The notes below the pieces were generated by a model, which saw only the letters and a program-made list of their open reading frames with translations, had not been told where the DNA came from and ran no database searches. A stretch of DNA of 6,905 bases from Candidatus Omnitrophota bacterium (lineage in GTDB: Bacteria; Omnitrophota; Omnitrophia; Omnitrophales; Aquincolibacteriaceae). The translations under genes were made by a program, and so were the position numbers. The stretch is taken from positions 1 to 6,905 of the forward strand of contig JAHFHB010000102.1 in the NCBI GenBank assembly GCA_023247135.1, read 5' to 3'. The first letter of the stretch is position 1; each line of letters begins with the position of its first letter. This document shows positions 1 through 6,905 of this stretch, piece by piece.

Positions 1-1
1 C

Positions 2-3000
2 CGCATGGCAGACGCCAATTTGAAAGGCATTACCTATCAAACTCGCAAAACCTTTGATGCTGCCGGACGCCTCAGTTCCTTTACGGATCGCAACGGAGAA
101 AAGACGGAGTGGGTTTATGACGCGAGCGGAAGAATCATTTCTCAAAAAGATCCCAGCGGCCAAATAAGCGGTTTTGGTTACGTTCAAAACGGCGCCAATC
201 TTTCCATCACGCAAACGACCCAATCGACGGATGGCTTTGGCAACGCGGTGAATGCAGTGCGTAAGGAAACCTGGGATGCCAGCGGCCGCAGAACTTCGCT
301 GGAACTGCCGTCGGGAAAAACAGCGGCTCTGGCTTATGCGGGCGCCGGCCGGGATGTCACGGTCCATGTGCAGGAAGGCGCACTGGATTATACCGTTTCC
401 GCCAAGTGGGATGCGCGCGGAAGAAATATCGAACTCAAAAATCGGACGGGCGCGGTGGAAACGCGATCCTATCAAGCGAACGCGGATGGCAGTGAAGAGC
501 TGAACGTGAATTTGGATATCCCCCAGGGTGTGGATGTGCAGGGAAATCCGGTGATTTACCACACCGTCCAAAAAATGATTTCCGATCGCCGCGGAAAGAT
601 CACGGAAACCCGGGACGTTCAGGGCCGCGTGGCCAAATCTGTGTATGATGCCCAGGGAGATATCACGCGTTTTGAAGATGGCTTTGGCAGGGTGACGACC
701 TGGGATTATACGAAAGACCGCTTCGGAGTCATCCGGCGCTCTGTGGAAACGCTCACCTTCACGGATGATTTCGGGAATGGCATCAACGCCAGAACTCTGC
801 GGGATTTTGATGCCTTCGGAAATCTTACGGCCGAAATTCATTCTGACGGCAATGCCTTTGTGTATCAAACGGATTTTTTCAGTTACAACCACTCGCCGAA
901 AAAACAAACCGCTTACCATTACCTCGGGGCGTCTTCCCTGGATGATCTTTGGACGCTGCACAACACTGCGCCCTCCACGCTGATCTCGCGCCGGGAATGG
1001 AACGAGGCGGGGGATCCAGCGCTTGTTCTTGGAGAGAATGCGGTGCAGACGCAGACTCAGCTGACGCGGGATGCGAAGGGCAACGTGACTCAGCAGGTGG
1101 CGCAGACAAGCTATCAGGAAGGAACTCAAACGGTTCAACGAACCGAGACACAGCGTTTTGATCTGCATGGCAACCCTGTTAAACAAATCGACGCGCGGGG
1201 CCATGAAACCCGCTTTACTTACGACGTATTCGATCAGCTTTTAAGTTCTGTGGAGCATTGGCCTGCCGACGCCAGCGGGCAGTATGACCGCAACACCGTT
1301 TACAGCGTTTCCAGAGACGCCGCCGGCAATCTTATCCGCCGCGGCACAACCGAATCTTACCAGGATGGTTTTGGAAATAACATTCAGACACTCGAGAATG
1401 AGGAGTACGACCGTTACGGGCATGCAACATTCTCGGTTCATGCAGACCATCAGGCAGAAGCGGTGGCGTATGAATACCGCGTGGATGGCAGCATCGCGTC
1501 ACAAACAACATATCACTACCAGGGAATTTCTTCTCTGGCGGATCTCAAAACCCGGCATGCCGCCGCGCCTTCGCTGCTCAAAGAAAAAACAGCCTACGAT
1601 CTTTTAGGCGAGGTCACACGCCGTGAAACCCCGGATGAAAAAGTCATCCAATATGACCTTGAACGCGACAGCAAGGGGACTCTGAGAAAACGCACGACCC
1701 GGACTTCGTGGACGAGTGAAGATAACCGTGCGATTCAGACGAGTGCGGTTGAAGAGTGGAATGCGCTGGACCAGCTTGTCCGGGAGGTTGCGGTGAGCGG
1801 AGATGAAACGCTTTACACCTATGGGCCGCTGGGTACATTAAAGACGACGGTGCGGCGTGTTTTTTATCACGATGCCCAGGGACAGCCTAAAACGTACGCA
1901 AATACTCTGACATTGAGCGAGTCCCGTGCAGCCTCCGGTATTTTACTCAGTCAAACGCAGACAACGCAGGGGACGGATGCCTTTGACGCGAATTATCAAG
2001 TCCAGGCCGTCCAGCAATTCGACGCATTCGGAAATGAAACAGCCTCTATCGATGCTCAGGGCATGGGCTTGATTCACGAAACCGCGCGTTGGCCGTGGGG
2101 CGCAATTAAGGAAGTGCGCGCGTATGAGTACCCCGGCGTCAGCGATCTGGCCGCTCTCAACGTCCGGCATGCAGCGGCTCCAAAACTTGTCGAACGGACT
2201 CAGTACAATTTTCTTAAAGAGGTGATCGAAACTCAGGACCGTCAAGGCCTCATCACCCATTTTGATATTGCGCACCACACAGCCAGCGGTGAAATTTCCC
2301 GCGAAACCAGGAAGCTGGCGATTGCGGGTGAAGCGGATCAAACTTTCATCCAGGAATTCGATATGGCGGGCAGGCTGGTTCGCAGCACTGATGCGCAGGG
2401 GATTGTGACCGTCAGTGCGTATGCGCCTGCCGGTGAACTTTTGAGCCGGCAGGAAACGGGAACAGGAACGCACCGGGTTCAGACGAGTGACAGTACGCTC
2501 AGCTACGCCAATGGCTCCGCCCGCAGTGTCACTGAAACAACAGCAGGGGTTGACCGCTTTGGCCGCAGTCTTGATATTGCCACGGCCAGGGAATTCAGCG
2601 AGCGCGGCGACCTCGCCTACGAGATTTCAGCCACGGATGACGGGCAGGTGACGGTGACTGAACGCGATGACCATGACCGGGTCCGCAAGCAGACGATTTA
2701 TGAACTTGAAGACGGGCAGGGCTTTTTGGCTTACGCCAAGCAGAATCTTGGGGCCGCTTCGTCCCTGACGCATCTGACTCTGGAATGGCTCAAACAGTGG
2801 GAGTCTTTACGTGCCAATGCGGCTTCGGACGTCGGGACAAAATTTCCCGCCACTGTTCACATTCAGCAATGGGATAGCCTGGGCAATGAAACTCTGAATG
2901 AAATCCAGGGCAAGGAAAGCGAAACCACCGCGATTGTGACAAATACGCTTGGCCGGCCCGCTGAAATCCAAAAACAAATCAAAACGACTTCTGAAACGGG

Positions 3001-6000
3001 AAACACAAACACGCGCTTCACGCGCCAGGTTTTTGATGAGCGCGGTTCCTTAACGCATTACGAAGACGGGTTTGGCGGCGTGTTTGATTATGTGCGTGGA
3101 TTTGACGGGACGGCCCTGAAGGCGGAGCAAACGCGCGAGAATGGCGTTGGGTATCAGGTGACCTATAGCGGACAGGAACGTGATTTTTCAGGACATGTTG
3201 TTTCGAATTCAGAAAGCGGCATTGAAAGAAACCGGCAGGACTTTCAAAATCAGACAGATTTTGAGCGCGACTGGAGTATCGAGAATTCCGGAAATGCAGT
3301 CAGCGGCGGCAAGCTTTCGGTGGACCTTACCGGGCAAACCAACGCGGGACGCTGGCTGGCCTCGATTTTTGCAGCCAATAGTGATGTGCATGAATTTACG
3401 GGTAAATTGTCGCTGGAGACGGCAGACGCCAGTGCCTTGCTGCTGCCCGCGTTCCAGCCGAACGGCGACTTTTTGGGTGTGCGGTTATTTGCCAACAAAT
3501 TTCAGATTGTTCTGCATAAAAACGGCGCAGAACAGATTCTCAAAGAAGCAGCCCTGGCGCCTTCGTTAGGGATGGAAAGTACCTTTGGTGTCGTTTTGAT
3601 CGCGCGCACTTTTTATCTGATACTCAATGGAAACCCGGTTCTGGATGGCAGCTGGAGCATTCCCGCTGCAATTGAAATTCCTGCGGCCGGTTCTCTGGCG
3701 TTCGGCGTTGAAAAGGGCAGGGTTTCTTTTGATGATTTGATGGCCTATAGGCGCTTTGGAACAAACCGTAATTTTGGAGCCGCGGAAATTCTTAACCAAA
3801 GAACCGACGCGGCAGGAGTCACCACGACTTTTAACAACGAGGGGGATATCGTGAAAGTCGTGGACCCCGCCAATGCGCTGGTCAAAACCTATGAAATTGA
3901 AAAATATGCGACCGGCACGCTCAAACGCAAAAAAGAGATCCTCTCGGTTACGGCTAAAAACGCGGAAGGTCAAAATGTGACGACCTCGGTGAGTACGGAA
4001 AGTTTTTATGATGTCAGGGGCAACCTTACGCGCTTTGTGGATTCCTCCGGCGGTGCGACGCTTTACAGCTACACAGTGAATGGAGAAATCCAGTCCATTG
4101 ATTATCCGGATGGCAAGCGCGTGCAGTATGCGTACGAGGCGGATCCTGCGGCTGGCACCAGAACGACCACGGAAATCCGATCTGCTAAAACGACCCTGAA
4201 CGGAGTTGACAGTTATTCCGAAGAATCCCGCATCATTAAAAAGTACGAGCGCTCCGGAGATCTTGTGTTTCTTTCCGAGTATCAAAGCGGCGACAGCGCC
4301 CGCGAAGAGATCGACTACGCCTACCAGTACTTTCCGGGCCAGGAGAGAAAGCTTAAACGCCAGGATGCGACTCACCGGTTTGTGAATGTGCAGACGGGTG
4401 CCGAGATTTTCCGTTACAGTACTTTTGAAGAAAGGGATGAAGCCGGGCGGGTGCTGCGAAGCCGCGATGAAGACGGTACTGAGAAAGAATATCAATACCG
4501 CAGCATCCAGGGGCCGGGGGATGCCCAGCCGGTCAAGCGCCTTGGCACAATCCGCGAGACCAAAGCGGGGGAAACGACCGTGCACTATTATTTTTACGGC
4601 GCCTCCGACAGCTATGCCGGTTTGAACTATCCTCCGGTAAATTATGAGGATCTGGACCAGGATGAGAGCGCGGCCGATGCGGCTGATCTGGATTTTGTGA
4701 TCCAGGTCAGGGATCATGGAACTGCCGACAAGACGGATGATGATGTCAGCGTGGTTCAATACTCCGGCGCCAGCTCTGCGGAGCGCATTGAGAAAAAATG
4801 GACTTATCAAACAGGCGGCATGGCCAATCTGCAGGCGGAGTCGGCCTATGTCTATCACTTTGACGGAACACTGGATCAGGTGGTGGAGTACCGTTACGAT
4901 TACGGACTGAATCCCGCAACCGGCAAGCTGGAACGCCAGTCCCGAAATCTTTTTTCCACCACGACCTACAAGAGTTCTCCCGGCGGTGAACTCCGCATCG
5001 ATAAGATCACCGATGCCTTTACGATCAAGAACCACTTTTACAGTGCGACGGGCCGGCTTGACCGCGTGGAAGAAACCAGCGGCGCGTTTCCAAACCGCCT
5101 GACCACTCAGCGCTACAATCCCTTTGGGGACATTGTCGCGATCACGGATTTTTACGGACGCAGCAGCTTTTTTGACTACGTTAAAAACGATCAGGGCCGC
5201 AACACGGCCGTGATTGAAACGAGCAGCCAGGATCAGAGCCGCAAGATCCGGCTGCTGGACGAAAAAGGCGAAACTCGTGCCGAGTTGGATAAAAACGGGC
5301 GGTTGACTCTGCTGGATGTCAAAACGCATCCCAGTCAGCTTGGGCAGGTGAGTTTTGAAACTCGTTATTTTGTTGAAGAAGCTGGCTGGCTGACGCCCTT
5401 GACGCTTGACGTCCGGGGCGATTTCGCGGCCGTTTTTGCCCGGCTGGACCGTGACGGCAATGGCCGGTGGGAAGATGCGGACATTCAGGCTCTTTTTGAC
5501 GCGTCCGGTTTTCCGGCCGGCGCGACGCTCCGGCGCGAAAAAGTTTACAAGCTTTTTAACCGCCAGGGCGATGTGGTGCTCGCGGTCAATGGCGATGGCG
5601 AGTTCTCGGTCGATGATTACGCCAAAGACATTGTGGAAGCCAAGACGCAGACGCAGTGGGATTTCTACGCTCCGGATGCTCAGACCGGCTATGCACGGGT
5701 CAACCTGGATGATTTCAGCGTGACCAATGACGCGGCCTGGACCCAGCTGGGTGAAAAAATTCTGAAAGCGGGGTTGCGCGACTACGATGAATTGACGGCC
5801 GCCGAGAGAACGAGCGCCGACAATGACCGTTTGGCGGCCGTGGCGGCCTTTTTATCGGCCAAGGGGCTTAGCACCGATACCGCAGCGCTTAAAATTGCCA
5901 AGACGGTGCGGCGCTACAATTCTGACGGACAGTTGACGGAAGAAGTGGATCCCTCGGGCAACCGCCGCAGAGTGGCCTATTTGCGCGATGAATTTGGCGT

Positions 6001-6905
6001 CGCGAATCAAAGTTTGACTCTGGATGCGGGCGGTGGGGTTACGCTCGATCAAATGGACCGTGAGGGCGACGTCATGCATGAAGAGCTTGCAAATGGTCTC
6101 GTCAAAAATCTTTCCTACGAAAAAGATTTGCTGGGCAATACGGGGCGTATTACGGAACAGACACTTTACCCGCACGATCTGCAGGGGGCCGGGTCCCGCG
6201 AGACCCGTGAGTTGAATGCCGCCGGCGATGTCGTGCGGTTGACAGATAAAAACGGCGTGGTCACTGACATTCAGACGCGCCGGACTCTGCGCGGAGAAAA
6301 GGAAACGGTTCGCACGATCCGTTTCACGGACAGTTTCGGCAATGCCGTTCAATACTCCGAGACGGAACGCACAGACCGGTACGGCAACGTCGTTTATCGC
6401 CGCGATAAAAACGGCCGTGAAACCCGGATTCAGTCCCATCGTGATGCGGCGGGACGTATTCTGGACTCTACGGAAATCAGTGATTCTCTCACCGAAGGTG
6501 CGCAGGCCATTCATACCGAGGAATTTTTCCGCTACAACGCGGCCGGTGAACAGGTCTACAGCCGCGATAAAAACGGGCGGGAAATCGAGTGGGAATACGT
6601 GAAGGATGGCTTCGGCAATACGAGCGAGATTCGCGAAAATGAAATCCTGCCGGGCGGGGTGCGGGCCTTGACGGTTCGCAAGCTTTCTGCGTTGGGAGAA
6701 ACGATCGCGCAAACGGATAAAAATGGCTTTACGACTGCCTATGCCTATGACAAGGACGCCAAAGGCAATCTCGTCACTGCCTACGAAGTGACCAAACTTC
6801 GCTACGATTTCAGCGGTGATCAGCAGGTGGATGACAGCGACCTGGCGCTGCTTCAGACGGCGTTTGGCAAGTCCGATGCGGTGAGCTTGCAGCGTTTTGA
6901 TCTCA
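2..6905 (+). CDS. Giant YD-repeat (RHS/teneurin-like) protein, internal fragment open at both ends
   Basis: The frame starting at base 2 runs 2301 codons without a stop and continues past both edges, so start, stop and full length are unknown. The translation is full of YD-repeat units: a turn such as FDAAGRL or YDVRGNL, a strand, a second turn such as D-x-x-G, then an aromatic-rich strand ending in Y-x-Y. In this family such repeats build long beta sheets or hollow beta shells in secreted or surface proteins, including RHS toxins and wall-associated proteins. Between the repeats sit a jelly-roll-like domain (residues 1087-1253), EF-hand/dockerin-like loops (about 1550, 1816-1872, 2269-2280) and a helical linker (1913-1968). 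I see no signal peptide, transmembrane segment, RHS core signature or toxin domain here; these would be at the missing ends. There is no cysteine codon. The ATG at 5-7 is inside a repeat with no upstream sequence to judge and is probably not the start. Family assignment is firm; biological role is not. Confidence 0.93.
53..763 (+). repeat. First YD-repeat block (residues 18-254)
   Basis: Residues 18-60 are near-textbook YD units: FDAAGRLSSFTDRNG, then WVYDASGRIISQKDPSG, then an aromatic strand. Further turns are WDASGRR (91-97), WDARGRN (136-142), DVQGRV (205-210) and YDAQGD (215-220). Two D-G-F-G nodes (D77, D226) resemble those opening the units of the downstream array, and D77 is followed by a D-x-x-G turn 15 residues later, as in that array. 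The helical insert of the array is absent: the expected place near residue 126 reads straight into the WDARGRN turn. This block therefore looks like the plain scaffold form. The window opens inside this repeat series, so repeats must continue upstream. Confidence 0.85.
764..3064 (+). repeat. Four-unit array, period about 200 residues (residues 255-1021)
   Basis: Units begin at D255, D455, D659 and D851, so they are 200, 204 and 192 residues long, with about 171 in the last before another D-G-F-G at 1022. Each opens with D-x-F-G/D, has a second turn 15 residues later (DAFGN 270, DRYGH 470, DAFGN 674, SERGD 866), and has a tyrosine 49-50 residues after the node that starts an insert. In units 1-3 the insert is Y-x-Y-x-G-(A/I/V)-S-(S/D)-L-x-x-L, then H or N, an alanine-rich turn and P-x-L, at residues 305-330 (bases 914-991), 504-529 (1511-1588) and 708-733 (2123-2200). 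A W/Y-x-x-x-G turn returns to YD strands 27-28 residues after the insert starts. Constant spacing with divergent sequence suggests old tandem duplication of a multi-repeat module. The insert is probably a short helical hairpin leaving the beta scaffold; its function is unknown. Confidence 0.75.
2699..2869 (+). other. Enlarged helical insert in the fourth array unit (residues 900-956)
   Basis: This insert starts at Y900, exactly 49 residues after node D851, where the other units carry their 26-residue insert. It is about twice as long: the return turn (WDSLGNE) comes at residue 957, 57 residues on rather than 27-28. It contains NLGAASSL (915-922), which resembles the G-A-S-S-L of the first unit, followed by a leucine/tryptophan-rich stretch (residues 925-937, with W929 and W933) that looks amphipathic and helical. 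The positional equivalence is seen directly; helical structure and common origin are inferred. Confidence 0.55.
3260..3760 (+). other. Jelly-roll (concanavalin A/LamG-like) domain within the YD scaffold (residues 1087-1253)
   Basis: YD features vanish from about residue 1087 and a 165-residue segment follows with the texture of a concanavalin A-like lectin/glucanase fold. It opens with FERDWSIENSG and SGGKLSVDL (the aromatic-W-x-(I/V)-x-N/G then G-G-K-L entry common to these domains). Alternating strands follow, including FTGKLSLE, FLGVRLFANKFQIVLHKNG, TFGVVLIARTFYLILNGN and GSLAFGVEKG. It closes with V-S-F-D-D-L-M-A-Y-R (1241-1250), like the final strand of LamG and related jelly rolls. The length fits the fold. 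Such domains usually bind glycans or proteins; some relatives are hydrolases, but I see no catalytic motif, so binding is the better guess. YD repeats resume right after it (DAAGVTTTFNNEGD), so this is an insertion, not a terminus. Confidence 0.6.
3761..5400 (+). repeat. Second YD-repeat block (residues 1254-1799)
   Basis: Canonical YD units return after the jelly roll. The clearest runs from residue 1335 to 1381: FYDVRGNLTRFVDSSGG, then TLYSYTVNGEIQSIDYPDG, then VQYAYEAD, at bases 4004-4144. Others include RDEAGRVLRSRDEDG, FYSATGRLDRVEE, YNPFGDIVAITDFYG and LDEKGETRAELDKNG (DKNG at 1763). Long charged stretches between the units (for example 1380-1440) are looser and may be loops on one face of the scaffold. 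A separate acidic insert interrupts the block near residue 1550. This part likely forms the same continuous beta scaffold as the first block. Confidence 0.82.
4589..4780 (+). other. Acidic insert with a degenerate calcium-loop-like motif (residues 1530-1593)
   Basis: After an aromatic strand ending Y-F-Y-G-A-S (1530-1535) comes NYEDLDQDESAADAADLDFV (1547-1566). D1550, D1552 and D1554 have the 1-3-5 spacing of an EF-hand/dockerin loop and a D-L pair follows at 1562-1563. However, the central glycine is replaced by E1555 and the last acidic residue is one position late, so a standard loop is not preserved. A second acidic run, TADKTDDDVSVVQY, follows. The Y-x-Y-G-A-S entry resembles the entry of the array inserts, so this may be a distant, altered copy. 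Calcium binding is possible but weakly supported. Confidence 0.4.
5402..5737 (+). other. Non-YD island with an EF-hand-like pair (residues 1801-1912)
   Basis: The first loop is D1816-R-D-G-N-G-R-W-E-D-A-D1827 (bases 5447-5482): acidic/amide residues at loop positions 1, 3, 5, 9 and 12, glycine at 6 and a hydrophobic at 8, an excellent EF-hand/dockerin loop, followed by the helix-like IQALFD. The second, 45 residues later, is A1861-V-N-G-D-G-E-F-S-V-D-D1872 (5582-5617), with correct positions 3, 5, 6, 8, 9 and 12 but alanine instead of aspartate at position 1. Paired loops of this type bind calcium and fold with helices in dockerins and related extracellular modules. Type I dockerin repeats are normally closer together, so this is a relative rather than a standard cohesin-binding dockerin. 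The island likely acts as a calcium-stabilised module within the scaffold. The first loop is convincing, the second probably weakened. Confidence 0.65.
5738..5905 (+). other. Alpha-helical linker segment (residues 1913-1968)
   Basis: This stretch is rich in A, L, E, K and D and lacks the aromatic strand pattern of YD repeats. It includes WTQLGEKILKAGL, YDELTAAERTSADNDRLAAV, AAFLSAKGLS and TAALKIAKTV. Predicted by eye it forms two or three helices joined by G or S turns. It directly follows the EF-hand-like pair and ends just before a canonical YD turn (RRYNSDGQL, from residue 1970), so with the preceding island it forms one helical insertion of about 165 residues. No catalytic motif is recognised. 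Confidence 0.5.
5912..6799 (+). repeat. Third YD-repeat block with recurring D-K-N-G turns (residues 1971-2266)
   Basis: YD units restart at RYNSDGQLTEEVDPSGNRR (1971-1989). From residue 2082 on, the turn D-K-N-G recurs at 2082, 2135, 2189 and 2239 (bases 6245, 6404, 6566 and 6716), spaced 53, 54 and 50 residues. Two of these share the same 14 bases, cgcgataaaaacgg, at 6401 and 6563, so part of the similarity is visible in DNA as well as protein. D-x-F-G-N nodes at D2110 and D2202 match those opening the upstream 200-residue units, and D2110 is again followed by a D-R-Y-G-N turn at +15. The insert seen in the upstream array is absent here, so these are compact units. Confidence 0.82.
6800..6868 (+). 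other. Dockerin-type calcium loop with F-helix at the right edge (residues 2267-2289)
   Basis: The segment YDFSGDQQVDDSDLALLQTA continues into FG. The loop D2269-F-S-G-D-Q-Q-V-D-D-S-D2280 (bases 6806-6841) has acidic or hydroxyl residues at positions 1, 3, 5, 9 and 12 and a valine at position 8. Position 6 is Q rather than the usual glycine. The D-L-A-L-L-x-x-x-F-G helix is typical of one half of a type I dockerin. Only one half is visible; a partner repeat could lie just beyond the window or, as a single loop, it could be another calcium-stabilised insert between YD repeats. The frame continues through it, and another YD-like strand (LQRFDL) starts at the edge. Confidence 0.65.

Noticed and set aside
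5..7. ATG as the start of the protein
   Set aside because: The residues around it continue a YD-repeat pattern, no signal peptide follows, and only four bases precede it, so no ribosome binding site can be assessed.
1284..1607. Out-of-frame plus-strand open frames of 60-130 codons, here and at 252-503, 3180-3569 and 5406-5723
   Set aside because: All overlap the continuous YD-repeat frame and give R/M/P-rich translations without motifs, as expected of shifted reading of a GC-rich gene.
1943..2473. 176-codon open frame on the minus strand
   Set aside because: In register opposite the repeat array, ending at the complement of the TTA codon at residue 648. No recognisable product.
3260..3760. 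Jelly-roll segment as a catalytic glycoside hydrolase
   Set aside because: The segment lacks any E-x-D-x-x-E-type catalytic motif I could recognise; a binding role is more economical.
3566..5329. 587-codon open frame on the minus strand
   Set aside because: It lies in exact codon register opposite the YD-repeat frame, so its stops can arise only from sense TTA, CTA or TCA codons, which are nearly absent there. It begins and ends at such accidents (its stop is the TTA of L1189), and its product resembles no family. It is a shadow of the real gene.
5836..5853. Short GGCC hairpin followed by TTTTT, resembling a terminator
   Set aside because: The stem is only four base pairs, both arms are self-palindromic GGCC, and it lies inside the coding frame, which continues in phase for another kilobase.
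5852..6712. 286-codon open frame on the minus strand
   Set aside because: Same in-register antisense effect; its stop is the complement of the TTA codon for L1951. No recognisable product.
2..6904. Polymorphic RHS toxin with core domain and toxic tip
   Set aside because: YD repeats fit, but the RHS core closing signature, the variable tip and a downstream immunity gene are not in the window, so a toxin role cannot be supported.

Overview
The window is a single uninterrupted coding frame. Read on the + strand from base 2, I find no stop codon in 2301 consecutive codons (bases 2-6904), and neither the start nor the stop of the gene is inside the window. There is no intergenic DNA, and I see no RNA gene, promoter, terminator, insertion sequence, attachment site or CRISPR array. 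The encoded product is the interior of a very large YD-repeat (RHS/teneurin-like) protein, a class of long beta-rich proteins normally exported to the cell surface, the envelope or the medium. I assign no gene symbol.

Layout by residue of the visible fragment (residue n starts at base 3n-1). Residues 1-254 are ordinary YD repeats. Residues 255-1021 form an array of four units with a period of about 200 residues. Each unit has a D-x-F-G-N node, then a D-x-x-G turn about 15 residues later, then a probably helical insert about 49 residues after the node. Residues 1087-1253 look like a concanavalin A/LamG-type jelly-roll domain spliced between YD repeats. Residues 1254-1800 are again YD repeats, with canonical units around 1335-1381 and a degenerate acidic calcium-loop-like insert near 1550. 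Residues 1801-1968 are a non-YD island with an EF-hand-like pair followed by an alpha-helical segment. Residues 1971-2266 return to YD repeats, including a D-K-N-G motif recurring every 50-54 residues. At the right edge (2267-2289) is a dockerin-type calcium loop with its F-helix. I find no cysteine codon anywhere in the frame.

The origin is bacterial by inference: gapless coding at this length, moderately high GC, and a YD-repeat/jelly-roll/dockerin mix. Such combinations in exceptionally large genes are known from uncultivated envelope-rich lineages; Omnitrophota and Planctomycetota are candidates only, since nothing here fixes the phylum. The likely working picture is a long YD-repeat beta scaffold carrying a possible glycan- or protein-binding jelly roll and calcium-stabilised inserts. 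No RHS core signature, toxin tip, signal peptide or anchor is visible, so the effector end and the export route lie outside the window.
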